Shown here: positions 47,017 through 59,169 of the stretch, one piece after another
Layout: each line of letters starts with the position of its first letter
Position numbering within the stretch: position 1 is the stretch's first letter
NCBI GenBank assembly: GCA_025201765.1
Contig: MU623482.1
Location: forward strand, 22,748 to 86,747
Direction: 5' to 3'
DNA length: 64,000 bases
Origin: Daldinia sp. FL1419
Taxonomy: Eukaryota > Ascomycota > Sordariomycetes > Xylariales > Hypoxylaceae
Position numbers and translations under genes: made by a program
The notes under the pieces: generated by a model
The model's database searches: none
What the model was told of the DNA's origin: nothing
Seen by the model: the letters and a program-made list of their open reading frames with translations, nothing else

Positions 47017-47163
47017 TTTTAGGGTTGTGGTTATGGTTGTCGAGGGAGAGAGGGCATTGTTGTAGGGGCTTGTTGATTGTGGTGAGGTAGGAGGTCGTGA
47101 TGTGTTAATGGGTATGATGCGATGCGACGATATCCGGTGGGTTGGATCGGGTCGATGGGGCAT

Positions 47164-47590
47164 CCCTGCTGTTTAGGCCTGAGCTTGAGCTGATTTCAGG
47201 GACCACTTAGGGGCGTTAGAAGGCTTTCTAGTGGGTACCTATTTTATGATAATTACCTAACCGTAACCTACATAGGTAGTAGTTATTGTATCGTACAATA
47301 CCAAGCTTGTTTAGTGGAACTCCATTATACAGCCTCATCGCAAAGCCTATAAAATACAAGCCACGAGGACCAAAGTCTCCAAGGCCAACGTTATAGGTAA
47401 AAAGTATTAGTAAATGTGATTTGTGGTGCAATTACTTACTTCGAGATTATACAAGCTCTAGAGGTACATGGAGAGAAGCGGAATTCGATTGCTCCTGATC
47501 AGCCTAGTTACAGATGATGGCCAGTAGGATTAACCTATACATAAATTGTTGGGCTAAACGTACGTATAAGAGAAATAACAGCGAAAGCAA
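47164..47590. other. Transition zone between DSC3 and the A+T-rich block
   Basis: Upstream region of DSC3, of normal composition until about 47,590, after which A+T dominates abruptly. A minus-strand 67-codon ORF (47228-47431) has no signature. Presumably contains the DSC3 promoter. Confidence 0.5.
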
Positions 47591-50454
47591 GTAATAAGTA
47601 AAATAATGTAGTGAAACTTGTATATTTATAAATTTTAAGGAGGAGAATTATTTATTCTAAGTTTAATAGGTTTAAAATTTTTATATATATAATATATTAA
47701 TTATGTAATATTTCCTTTATTTGTTATAAGGGTTTATAATATTTAGTAATATATAATTATTATTTATTTTATCTTTTTTTATAAATAATAGGTTATAAAT
47801 TATTATTAATTTCTTATTTTATTTAACTTTTTAAATATAAATTAATTTAATTATTTTCTATTAATATTCTTATAACCTTATTAGGGGAAGCTTTTATTAT
47901 AACATTAGTTGGGTTATAAGTTTTATAGATTTAATAAATATTATTTATTTTTTTATTTTTATATAATTATTTTAAAATTATAAAATTTATTATTAATCTT
48001 TTTTTATTAATAATACCTATTTATATTAAATATTAATATAAAGAGAATAAGTTGGTATAAAGAATAAAAAGAACTTTAGGAAATAAAAAATGTTCTAATA
48101 TAATATTAATAATATAATATATAATATATTTTATATTAAAATCTTAAATTATATTATATATTTTATTAGTAAATATATTACAAATAATATATTTATATTT
48201 GATAAATAATTAATGGATTATATTATTAATGATTTTGACCTTATTATTTTAATTTATTAGCTTTTTATTGCCTAAAACAATAACATATCCAATTTATAAA
48301 TTAATATCCTTATTATTTATAAATAAATTGTTAATAAAAATATATAAATAAAAGATTTAAAAATTTAATTTAATATATTTAAATTTATAAATTTTATTAT
48401 TTATTTATTAAATAATTTTAATATTTAAAGCCTTAATTTCCTTAATTTTCAATTTTTAATATTAAATAATGGTTAAATAATTGAAAATTATTTTAGATTA
48501 ATATATAAAAATAATATAAACTTTTTGAACCTTTTACTTCACAAATTTATTAATTATATCTGTAATTTTAATATTTAATAACTTAAACTTTTTAATTTAA
48601 TTTTTTTAAGTAATTAAGATTTTGTAATTATTATTATAAATTATAATATAAATATTATTAAAATCCTCTATTCCCTTATTTAATATTTTTAACGATATAT
48701 TTTAATACCAATTTTATTAAATACTTTATTTTTAATTATAAGGAACTTTATAATATTAATATTAAAAATATTATCTATTTATAAATTAATAATTCCAAAA
48801 GGTTCTAAATTAATAATTAATAAATAGGGATTAAATATTAAAGGTTTTATATGTAATTCATATTAATAATATTAAAAATAAATTTTAAATTAATACATAT
48901 TAGATTTAGCAAATTTATATAACAATTTTACAACATGTAATAACATTCTTTTGGGATATTTATTTTTTAATTTAATTAGTAAATATATATAAATCATTTA
49001 TTATATTAATATTTTAAATTAGGTATATATTATAATAATATTTTTTATTATAATTTTTATTTTTTATTAATATAAAAATGGTATTAAAATTAATATAAAA
49101 TATTAATTAATCTTTTAAATGGTAAATATGTAAATTATAATAAATTCTTTATTAAAATTATTATAATCTTAAATTATTAATTTTAATTTTTCATATAGAA
49201 AAGGAATATTCTTATCCTTAATTTTATAAATCATTTATAATTTAAATAATATAATATTTTAATATATTAGTAAATTATATATTTTTAGTTATAAAATGTC
49301 ATTTTTAAATAAGATATTTAATTCTTTTAGATCTAATGTTTTATATGATTTTTTAAGTATAATTATCTTTCCATTTATTTGTAATTGAAAGGTTAAAATA
49401 AAATCAATCCATTTTTTATTGGAAAAATATATTATAATCATATAAGAAAAATCATTAGTATATATAAACTTTTATTTCAAAATGAATTTATAATTATTAA
49501 AATTAAAATTAAATTTAAATAATTCAATTTTTAATTATTTAATGGATATAAAAGCTTTTTTTAATTATATATAAAATTTAACATAAAAATTCTTAAATAT
49601 AAATGTTTTATTAAATATATTTAAAATAATAATTATATTTTTATTAATAATTATAATTACCTTATAAAGGCCTTTTCAACTACCTTTTTTTCAATACACT
49701 AGTATTTTATTGTTTATTAGGAGTAATATAAGTAGGGTCTTTTAAATATTTGAACTATTCCTTATATTTAAAATATCTCTAATTAATTGTTGTAATTTAA
49801 TTTTTTTAATCTTAATTATTACCTTTTAAATAACTTATATTCTTATAATTTAAGAAAAAATAAATAATAAATTTATATTAATTTTGGAATATATATTAAA
49901 GATTAAAAAGGTAAAGATTAAATTATTTAAATTAATAATATTATTTATTATTTTAATAGTTATTTATAATTATAATATTTTTAAATTTGAATTTTGAAGT
50001 TTATCCATAATAATTTTGTAAGTTTTATAAATAGGGTTATAATATTCTTCTATTTTATCAATAAATTAATCAATTTTTATTAATATTTAATAATAAATAA
50101 TTTTTATAATATATATTTTATTTTTAAATTTAATATTATTAAAGTTGATATTAGTATTATAAATGATTATATTAGAAGGTCTAAGGTAGATATTAATCCA
50201 ACATTATTTAAATATCTCTTAAATTTCTTTAATTAAAATTATTTTTATAAAATATATTATTTAAAATTTAATAACTATATTAATTATATATAAAATAAAA
50301 TATTTATTAAAATATATAATATTAATAATCATTTTATAATTAAAATTTAAATTAAGATTTTTTAAATTAAATTTAAATTATTATAAAGTTTTACCTTTAA
50401 TTTAATAATAATAATAAAATTTATTAATTTTTTTAATATTACTAATATTTTTAT

Positions 50455-51075
50455 TTATTTATTTATTTATTACTACCCCGATTTACCTAGAATATATTAT
50501 AGGTATCCGGTCCATCTTTTAGTATTTGTTCCAGGTAAGAACTATGTTCCAAAGAAAACCTACTTATTATTTATTTAAATAAACTACGTTATTATAATTT
50601 TGATTTTATTTTATATTTTTATTAAAATTTATTTTTTAATAAAAATAATTAAATTTTAATATAAAAAAATATTTTATACATTATAATGTCCAAACTTTAT
50701 AAAGTGGTGTGGCAGCAGTTTGGGTATAGGGTAATAATAAGGTTTAAAATGGCATTATTTTTTTTTATAAATAATAAAAATATTGTTATATTGTAAAGAA
50801 GTTATTCTGGGGGAGAATCAAGATATATATAATTTGTACAAAGTATAAATATATATAAATGACTTCATATTTCTATGAAAAACTATTACCTATTCTTATT
50901 TTTACAATTTCTTTTTTAATATTACAATATTATATTTATTTTCCAAAATGATTTAAAAAATGTTACTAATTTATAACCTTTTTCAATTAACCTTAATCCT
51001 TTTTATATGCCTTGCTTGCATTTTGCAATATTATAATATAATATTACTATACTTATTACGTTCATAATCCAATGC
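50455..51075 (+). repeat. ~610-bp dispersed repeat, copy A
   Basis: Begins TATTTATTTATTACTACCCC and runs to about GTTCATAATCC. It aligns along its whole length with copy B (59,170-59,790, same orientation) and copy C (60,830-61,445, reverse orientation). Shared landmarks include CCTAGAATATATTA, CAAAGAAAACCTAC and ATTTATTTTCCAAAATG. Differences are mainly C/T and G/A. It may be a solo LTR or the end of a larger element. Confidence 0.8.
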
Positions 51076-51159
51076 TGTTTTAAAAAACTTATTTCATTCT
51101 TATATATATATTATATTAAGTAAAAAAAAGTTTGCATATTTGTAGGTATTTTATTATTT

Positions 51160-51245
51160 CTCCAATTTTGTCCTGTTACTAACCCTCCTTAAGTGTTTTG
51201 GTCCCCTCGCTGGAGACTATCACGACGTCCTGGACCTATTATTAA
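51160..51245. other. Small island with preserved C and G inside the A+T-rich block
   Basis: About 80 bp of near-normal composition (TCCTGTTACTAACCCTCC ... CTGGAGACTATCACGACGTC). It stands out sharply from its surroundings, so it either was never duplicated enough for RIP or is a recent insertion. It ends in GTCCTGGACC, similar to the end of the TIR element at 57,331. No partner end was found. Confidence 0.45.
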
Positions 51246-51414
51246 TATTAATATTATAATTTATTTTATTTAATAAGATATATAATTTATTAATTAATAA
51301 ATAATTAAAATAAATATATAATTATTATAATTTAATTTTTATAAAAAAAATAATATTTTTAAAATAAAATCATAGGTATCCTTATTTTTATATAATTTTA
51401 ATTATTATATTAAA

Positions 51415-51815
51415 AGTCCTGTGGAAGATAGAAAAATGGGCCAGATTGTGTAGCTGGCAACCTATTAAAGAAGAAAGCCTTCTGGCGTTGCGCTATTAAC
51501 CCAATAAAGAATTATAGGTTATAAATAAAGAAGAAAAAAGTATAATATTAGGAGAGAAATTTTTCTTAAATTTTATAATTAATTTGTTTGATATTTTTGA
51601 TCTTATTATATAGTTAGAAAAACCCCAGGAAAATGAATTTAATATATTTAAAGGAATAAAATTGGAAGAAATAAAAATGATTTTAAAAATAATTAAATTA
51701 TGAAAAATTGTTGGTAAGAATTTATTAAAATTATTCTTATATTTTTAATTAAATTTCTTTTTTAATTATTTTTATAATTGAGTTATCTTAATTATATAAG
51801 GTTTTCTTTTTGTTT
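51415..51815 (+). mobile_element. Tad1-like LINE remnant, segment upstream of the reverse-transcriptase core
   Basis: One frame still resembles the linker between the endonuclease and reverse transcriptase of Tad1-type LINEs: LWKIEKWARLCSWQPIKEES, then SIILGEKFFLNF and, after stops, GKNLLKLFLYF. The reading is broken by several stops and A+T-enriched codons, consistent with RIP. The sequence is interrupted near 51,815 by the palindromic element and its flank, and resumes at about 57,345. Confidence 0.6.
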
Positions 51816-52024
51816 TTTGTTTTTGTTTTTTTTTAAGGGGGGGGGGGTTATAAAGGGCTGTAATGTAATTATATAATTGAAGTTGGAAGATCTTATTAGT
51901 TTGTAGGAGTTATTAAAGTTCTTATTTAATTAAATTTTATATTTAATATAAATAAATTTTTAGAAATTATTTTTTAATTTGATTAATTTAAATTTTTAAA
52001 TATAAAATTGTTAATCTTTTTATA

Positions 52025-52255
52025 ATCCAGGACGAAGTCCGGTATATTATATTGAAATTTTCCAATAAATTATTATGTGAAATTGATAAGAAATTGATAA
52101 GAAATTAATAAATAATTAATAAATAATTGATAATAATTGATAAGAGTTAATAAGAGTTAATAAGAGTTAATAAGGGGTAAAAAAATATATTAAAAATTTA
52201 AAGTTTAAGAAAATATTTATGATTGGGTGTATTTTTTTTATTAGTATGAATTGAT
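52025..52255 (+). repeat. Left terminal inverted repeat of the 5.3-kb element
   Basis: Starts ATCCAGGACGAAGTCCGG; continues with AATTGATAAGAAATTGATAA and three GAGTTAATAA units, then GATTGGGTGTA. It matches 57,104-57,339 in reverse complement with mostly C/T or G/A differences. Confidence 0.85.
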
Positions 52256-54500
52256 TAAATAGGAAATAATTTATTTATATTAAATTTAAGCTTTAATAAT
52301 TTTTATAAAATATGTTTTAACCTTATATTTTTATTGTACGAAATTCTTTGGTTTTAAAAATTAATAATTTTATCTTTAAGAACTTAAGTTGATTAGATAG
52401 GAAAACAACTTCTAAGGAGCTCTAATAGCTCTTGTAGGATATGCCTTAATCCTATATTTCTATTATATAAATCTTTATAGAAAAATTAATAATTTTATTT
52501 TTGAGAAATTAAATTGATTAAATAGGAAAATAATTTTTGGATATTTATTTATGTTAAATAGAAATTTTAATTGAATAAGAACTTTAATAATTTTTGTAAG
52601 ATATGCCCTATATTTTATTGTATAAATTTCTATAGAAAAATTGATAATTTTATACTTGAGAACTAGAGTTGATCAGATAGGAAAACAACTTCTGAAGGCT
52701 TATTTATATTAAATATGAGTTTTAATAGCTCTTGTAGGATATGCCCTGCAGTTTTATTGTACAAATCTTTATTAAAAATTAATGATTTTATGTTTAAGAA
52801 TTTGAGCTGATCAGATAGGAAAATAACTTTTAGATGTTTATTTATATTAAATATGAGCTTTAATTAAACAGGAGCTCTTATAGGATATGGCTTGCAGTTT
52901 TATCGCACGAAGTTTTATGGAAAACTGATGATTCTATGTTTGAAAATTTGAGTTGATTAGATAGGTAAACAACTTCTGAGGGCCTATATATTGAACATGA
53001 GCTCTAATTGAACAGGAGTTCTAGTAGCTCCTATAGGATATGCCCTAACCTTATACCTTTTTTAAAAATTAACAATTTTATATTTGAGAAGTCGAGTTGA
53101 TCAGATAAGAAAATAATTTTTGGAGGTATATTTATGTTGAATAGAAGCTCTAATTGAATAGGAGTTCTTATAGGATATACCTTGTAGCTTTATTGTACAA
53201 AGTTCTATGGAAAACTGATAATTTTATATTTAAGAACTTAAACTAATCAGATTGGAAAACAACTTCTGGAGGTTTATTTATTTAAATAGGAGCTTTAATA
53301 GCTCTTATAAGATATACTTTATATTTTATTGTACAAATCTTTATTGAAAATTAATGATTTTATATTTGAGAGTTTGAGCTAATCAAACAGGAAAATAACT
53401 TTTGGAGGTTTATTTATGTTGAATAGGAGTTTTAATTGAATAGGAACTCTTGTAAAATATGCCCTACATTTTATTATATAAATTTTTATAGAAAAATTAA
53501 TGATTAGGTATATTTTAATTTAAATTAATTAAATAGGAAAATAACTTTTAAAGGTTTATTTATATTAAATATAAACTTTAATTAAATAAAAGCTTTAATT
53601 AAATAAGAGCTTTAATTAAATTGAAACTTTAATTAAATAAGGGTTCTTGTAGGATATACCTTATAATTTTATCATACAAAGCTCTATGGAAAATTAATAA
53701 TTCTATGCATGAGAACTTGAACTGATCAAATAGGAGAACAATTTCTGAAGGTTTATTTATATTAAATTTAAACTCTAATAACTTTTGCAGGATATGCCCT
53801 ATATTTTATCATATAAATCTCAATAAAAAAACTAATAATTTAATATTTGAGAACTTAATTTGATCAAATAAGAATCAATATTTGAAGATTTATATATTAA
53901 ATAGGAATTTTAATAGTTCTTGTAGGATATGTCCTAACCCTATACTTTTATTGTACGAAACTCTATGGTTTTAAAAATTGATGATTCTATACTTGAGAAC
54001 TTGAGCTGATCAGATAGGAGAACAACTTCTAAGGGTTTATTTATATTAAATTTAAGCTCTAATAACTTTTGCAGGATATGCCCTACACTTTATCATACAA
54101 ATCTTGATGGAAAAACTAATGATTTAATATTTGAAAACTTAATTTGATCAAATAAGAATCAATATTTGAAAATTTATATATTAAACAGGAATTCTAATAG
54201 CTCCTGCAGGATATATCCTAACCCTACACTTTTATCGTACAAAGCTCTATGGTTTTAAAAATTGACAATTTTATGCTTGAGAACTTGAACTGATCAGATA
54301 GGAAAACAACTTCTAAAAGCCTATTTATATTAAATATAAACTCTAATTAAATAAGAACTTTAATAACTCCTACAGGATATACCCTAACCTTATACTTTTA
54401 TTATACAAAGCTCTATAGAAAACTGACAATTCTATATATGAGAGCTTAAGCTAATTAAATAGGAAAATAATTTTTAAAGGCTTATTTACATATTAAAAAG
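52240..54500 (+). repeat. Left array of ~145-bp tandem units
   Basis: Fifteen or so degenerate units follow one another. Each carries GATCAGATAGGAAAACAACT, then TTATTTATATTAAAT, an AGCTCTAATAGCTC motif, GTAGGATATGCCCT, and a TGTACAAA / GAAAAACTGATGATT end. Starts of the GATCAG box fall at about 52,391, 52,516, 52,671, 52,808, 52,954 and 53,099. Spacing varies from about 120 to 155 bp. No coding meaning seen. Confidence 0.8.
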
Positions 54501-54599
54501 TTTGTAAAAGGGTTAGATTAGCGGATTTTGTCCTGGCCCTATCATCCCAATTCATTGTTATAAAAAAAAATAATAATTCTATATTTAAGAATATAAGCT

Positions 54600-54910
54600 G
54601 ATCAGATAAGAAAATAATTATTAAAAACTTATTTATATTTTAAAAAGCCTGTAGAAACCTTAGAAGGGTTAGCTCTATGGAGGCTAATAAGGTCTTATAG
54701 CTTCAATTACATAATTACACTATAGCCCTCTATAAGAACCTGCCTTTAAAAAAAATTAAAAAATTAAAAATAATTTAAAAAAATAATAAAAAATAATAAA
54801 AAAAACTTATGTAATTGGGGTGACTCAGTTATAAAAATAATTAAAAAGGGAATTTAATTAAAAATATAAGAATAATTTTAATAAGTTAAGGTAATAGGGT
54901 TAGGATAAAA
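54600..54910 (-). repeat. Central segment, inverted copy of the left flank at 51,640-52,010
   Basis: TCAATTACATAATTACACTATAGCCC and the following polyA-rich stretch, then GGGTGACTCAGTTATAAAAA up to GAATAATTTTAATAAG, are the reverse complement of the flank that includes LINE sequence at 51,700-51,815. The central copy keeps more C and G than the flank copy. It shows a piece of the LINE junction duplicated in inverted orientation inside the element. Confidence 0.65.
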
Positions 54911-54929
54911 TCTGTTAATCTAGCGCTTT

Positions 54930-56665
54930 TTGATCTATAAATAAACTTTTAAAAGTTATTTTCTTATTTGATTAGCTTAAGTTCTTAAGTTCTTAAGTAT
55001 AGAATTATTAATTTTTTATTGAGCTTTGTACGATAAAATTGTAGGGTTAGGGTATATTTTGTAGGAGTTATTAAAGTCTTTTAAAAATTAGTTTTTTATT
55101 TAATTAATTTAAATTTTTAAATATAAAATAATTAATTTTTGATAGAAATTTATACGATAAAATGTAAAATATATTTTGTAAAAATTATTAAAACTTATAT
55201 TTAATATAAATAAGCCCTTAAAAATTATTTTTTTATTTAATTAGTTTAAAAGCATTAAATTATTAGTTTTCTATAAAATTTTATATAATAAAAATATAAG
55301 GTTAGGGTATATCTTATAAGAATTATTAAAATTCTTATTAAATTGGTGTAGAGTAATTAGGTTATAGATACTTTTTTGTAGAGATTTTATTAATTTCTTT
55401 AAAGCCAGACCCTCTAAATTTTTATAGTTCTTTTGGATATAAATAAACCCTCGAAAATTATCTTTCTTGTTTAATCAGCTCAAGTTCTTAAACATAAAAT
55501 TGTTAATTTTTTATAAAAATTTGTATAATAAAATTACAAGGCATATCTTGTAAGAATTATTAAAGTTCTTATTTAATTAGAGCTTTTGTTCAATTAAAGT
55601 TTATATTTAATATATAAGTCCTTAAAAATTGTTTACTTATTTAATTAATTTAAATTTTTAAGTATAAAATTATTAATTTTTTTATAAAGATTCGTACAAT
55701 AAAAATATAAGGTTAAGGTATATTTTATAAAAACTATTAAAGACTTTTAAAAATTATTTTTTTATTTAATTAACTTAAATTAAGATACCCTTAATTATTA
55801 ATTTTTTTATAAAGATTTGTACGATAAAGTATAAGATGTATCTTACAAGAACTATTAAAACTCCTCTTTAATTAAAATTCCTATTCAATATAAATAAACT
55901 TTTAAAAATTATTTTCCTATTTAATCAACTTAATTTCTTAAAAATAAAATTGTTAATTTTTCTATAAAGATTTGTACGATAAAAATGTAGGGTTAGGGCA
56001 TATCCTACAAAAACTATTAGAATTCCTTAGAAGTTATTTTCCTATCTAATCAGTTTAATTTAAGATGCATCCAAGCATCAGTTTTTCCATAAAGCTTCAT
56101 ACAATAAAACTGTAGGGCATGTCCTACAGGAGCTCCTATTCAATTCAAATTCATATTTAATATATAAACTATCAGATGTTATTTACCTATCTAATCAATT
56201 TAAATTTTCAAATATAGAATTGTTAGTTTTCCATAAAGTTTCGTACAATAAAATTATAGGTTATATCTTACAAAAACTCCTATTTAATTAAAACTCTTAT
56301 TTAATTAAAACTTATATTCAATATAAATAAACTTCCAAATATTATTTTTTTGTTTAATTAACTCAATTTCTCAAAGATAGAATTGTTAATTTTTCTATAG
56401 AAATTTATACGATAAAAATGTAAGGTTAGGGTATATTTTATAAGAATTCTTATTTAATTAAAACTCTTATTCAATTAAAACTTATATTTAATATAAATAA
56501 ATTTCCAAAATTGTTTTCCTATCTGATCAGCTTAATTTCTCAAGGATAAAATTATTAATTTTTAGAACCAAAAAATTTCGTACAATAAAAGTATAGGGTT
56601 AAGGCATATCTTACAAGAGCTATTAGAACTTAAATTCAACATAAATAAGTTATTTCCTTTCTGAT
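54930..56665 (-). repeat. Right array of ~145-bp units, inverted relative to the left array
   Basis: The same units as the left array in reverse complement, for example AGGGCATATCCTACA, TTTTCCTATCTAATCAG and TTGTACGATAAAA. Together with the left array they give the element its palindromic structure. Confidence 0.78.
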
Positions 56666-56670
56666 CAGCT

Positions 56671-57103
56671 AGTAGGCCCCAAATTTTAATGGCGCAGTCT
56701 TGGCATTTTATACCCAAAATTGCCAAAGAAACAACATGTTCAACTCAACATAATAAATACAAATAAAATCGTAAGAATTCAGGGAAAATAGCTAATAAAT
56801 TCTCCTTTGAATTAATTATTTATTCGTGCTTTTGTTATCCTTATATCTCTAGGTTTTATTGAATTGTGTTGAATAATAATATAATCCTTTAAATCAATTC
56901 TGATACCTTATATTGAAACTAAAATTATGAACACATCTTTAAAGCGAATAAAAATCTAAAATGACATATATATAAAGAAGCTTTTTACGAGTAAAATGAT
57001 ATTTTTTATAATTTTTTATATTATTGTTTTGGCTGTAGAACTGTTATATATTCTAAAGGAACTGAAATGCCAAGACCGCGCCATTAAAATTCGGGATTGG
57101 CTG
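56671..57103. mobile_element. ~430-bp MITE-like insertion in the right arm
   Basis: Imperfect terminal inverted repeats of about 30 bp: AATTTTAATGGCGCAGTCTT on the left and, inverted, AATTTTAATGGCGCGGTCTT from the right end. It splits the right TIR arm: the left flank ends TCAGCT and the right flank resumes TCAGCTCAAATTC, a likely 6-bp target duplication. The interior (about 360 bp) is non-coding and visibly less A+T-biased than its host, so it looks younger or too short to be efficiently mutated by RIP. Confidence 0.7.
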
Positions 57104-57339
57104 TCAGCTCAAATTCTTACTAATAAAAAGGATGCACCCAATCATAAATGTTTTCTTAAACTTTAAATTTTTAATGTGTTTTTTTACCCCTTATCAGCTC
57201 TTATTAACTCTTATCAGCTCTTATTAATTATTATCAATTACTTATTAATTATTTATTAATTTCTTATTAATTTCTTATCAATTTCACATAGTAATTTATT
57301 GGAAAGTTTTAGTATAATATACCGGACTTCGTCCTGGAT
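57104..57339 (-). repeat. Right terminal inverted repeat of the 5.3-kb element
   Basis: Reverse complement of the left TIR, ending CCGGACTTCGTCCTGGAT then TA. It keeps AGCTC / TCAGCTC forms where the left copy has AATTA-type changes, so the right arm is less mutated than the left. Confidence 0.85.
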
Positions 57340-57344
57340 TAATA

Positions 57345-58620
57345 GAATTTTTTAAAATGTGTAAAAAATAATTATTTAAAATATTTATTATAATTATAAT
57401 ATAAAATTTTATATTTAAATATTACTTAAAGGTATTTTATAAAATTATAATAATAATATTATTAAAACCTAGAAAGTCTAAAGAAGAAAAGAATTTTTCA
57501 AACATTTATAAGCCAATATCCCTTTTAAAAATTATAAATAAAATAATTAAAAAAATAATGGCAAACTGCATCACAAAAATGATGGAATAATATCAACTAC
57601 TCTTAAAAAATCAAATAAAAAATAAACCAATTAAATCTACAGAAATAGCTATTAGAATAATAATAGAAATTATATATATTACATAATGTATCAATACTAC
57701 AGCATCATTTTTACAACTAAATATTTCGGGCATTTTCAATAACATTATACCATAAAAATTCACATACACATTATATCAAAAAAAAATACTTAATATAAAT
57801 AATAAACTAAATTAATAATTTTATAAAAAAATAAAAAATACAATTAATCTTTAATAATAAAAAAGGTAAAACCTATTCCTTCACTGTAAATATCTTATAA
57901 AACTCCCTATTATCACCTATCTTATTTATTATTTATATAATTATCCTATATAAAAAATTAAATTTAAAAAATATCTTAATTATTAATTTCATAAATAATA
58001 TAAATATATTAACAATAAAATACTTTATAACTAAAAATTATATTAAATTAAAATAAATGTACAGAACATATTTAAATTAAATATAAAAACATAATATAAT
58101 CTTTACAATATAAAAAAAATAAATTTATATATTTTACAAAAGCCTATTAAATATTAACTACAAAAATTAAATTAAATAATATAATTATTAAACTTAAAAA
58201 AATATTAAATTTTTTAAAGTATAATTAAATAAAAAATTTAAATAAAATAAATATTTAAAAGTAATTAAAATAAAAATAAATAAATAACAATATACCTTTT
58301 TCAAATTAATAATATTAATATAAGGTTATAATGTAACTTAAGTAAAAGAAATTTATATAAAAGTAATATAAAGTATAATAATATATAAAATAATAATATA
58401 ACATATTTTAAACCAAAATCATAAAACAAAAAATATTATTAAAAAATTAAATACCATTTAATTAACCTATTTATGGAAAATTAATAATAGATATAAGGTA
58501 ATAGAAATATTATAATTAGAAATAAAGTTGGATTACCCCCTAATATACTTCTATTTAAATATAATAATAATAATAATTAAATTTTATATAAATAATAAAA
58601 ATTTTAATTTTAAAATTTAA
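57345..58620 (+). mobile_element. Tad1-like LINE remnant, reverse-transcriptase core and 3' part
   Basis: Despite stops, one frame is clearly a LINE reverse transcriptase: LLKPRKSKEEKNFSNIYKPI, then SLLKIINKIIKKIMAN, an STEIAIRIIIE segment, TASFLQLNISGIFNNI (the FDNV-like block) and, further on, LLSPILFIIYII (from the SPLSPILF motif). Downstream IEIL.LEIKLDYPLIYFYLN matches the region after the RT in Tad1 elements. Substitutions are almost all toward A and T codons, with loss of the catalytic block, so it is dead. Confidence 0.75.
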
Positions 58621-59169
58621 AAAATAAGATAAAAAATTTAAAAATAAATGAAATTTTAGAAATTTAAAAAATAATAAAATCTCTTCATTATTGCTTAAAT
58701 ATTAGATATACATATTATAAAAGTTAAAATTAATTGGAATATTAAATGAAAAAAATATTAATACCCCAAAAAAACTTTTGTAAATTATTAAATAAAAATT
58801 AAAAATAATACAAAAAAAATATTATTATATTAACAATTTAATTATTACCTTTTAATATAAAAATTAATAATTAATATTTTAATTTGTAAAAATATAAAAC
58901 ATTAATATTACTATAAATATATATTAAAAAAATAAAATTAAAAACTTTTTTATTTAATAAAAAAGTTTTTAAAATAAATATTCCTAAATATAAATATAAT
59001 AAAAAGAAAATAGTATAGTATATAATTTTTAAATATTTTAAATATATTTTAATATAAGTCTATTTTAAATAAAATTTAATCTCAAAAATTTTCTTAATTA
59101 ATGTAAATTATAAAAAAATATTATTTAATCTTAATAAAATTTTATTAATGGTTTATTAATTGTTTAAAT

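Larger units (their letters stand above)
52025..57339. mobile_element. 5.3-kb palindromic (foldback-like) TIR element
   Basis: The ends are inverted copies: ATCCAGGACGAAGTCCGG at 52,025 and its complement CCGGACTTCGTCCTGGAT ending at 57,339, each flanked by TA, consistent with a TA target-site duplication. The near-identical terminal inverted repeats run about 230 bp on each side, and the similarity continues inward as arrays of a ~145-bp unit, forward in the left arm and reversed in the right arm. The centre (~54,500-54,930) is not palindromic. No transposase frame is visible, so it is presumably non-autonomous or fully degraded. A TA target and TIRs suggest the Tc1/mariner-Fot1 superfamily, but that is inference. 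Confidence 0.75.

Noticed and set aside
45985..47065. Plus-strand Ser/Pro/Arg-rich ORFs opposite DSC3
   Set aside because: Shadows of the GC-rich, low-complexity DSC3 coding strand, with no signature of their own.
55985..56005. GGGTTAGGGCA stretches resembling telomere repeats in the palindromic element
   Set aside because: They occur once per ~145-bp unit as part of GTAGGGTTAGGGCATATCC, not as tandem TTAGGG; the window is not telomeric by this evidence.
52240..56665. A CRISPR-like or satellite centromere array
   Set aside because: The host is a fungus, units are ~145 bp, degenerate and arranged as mirrored arrays within TIRs, which points to a transposon structure rather than CRISPR or a simple satellite.
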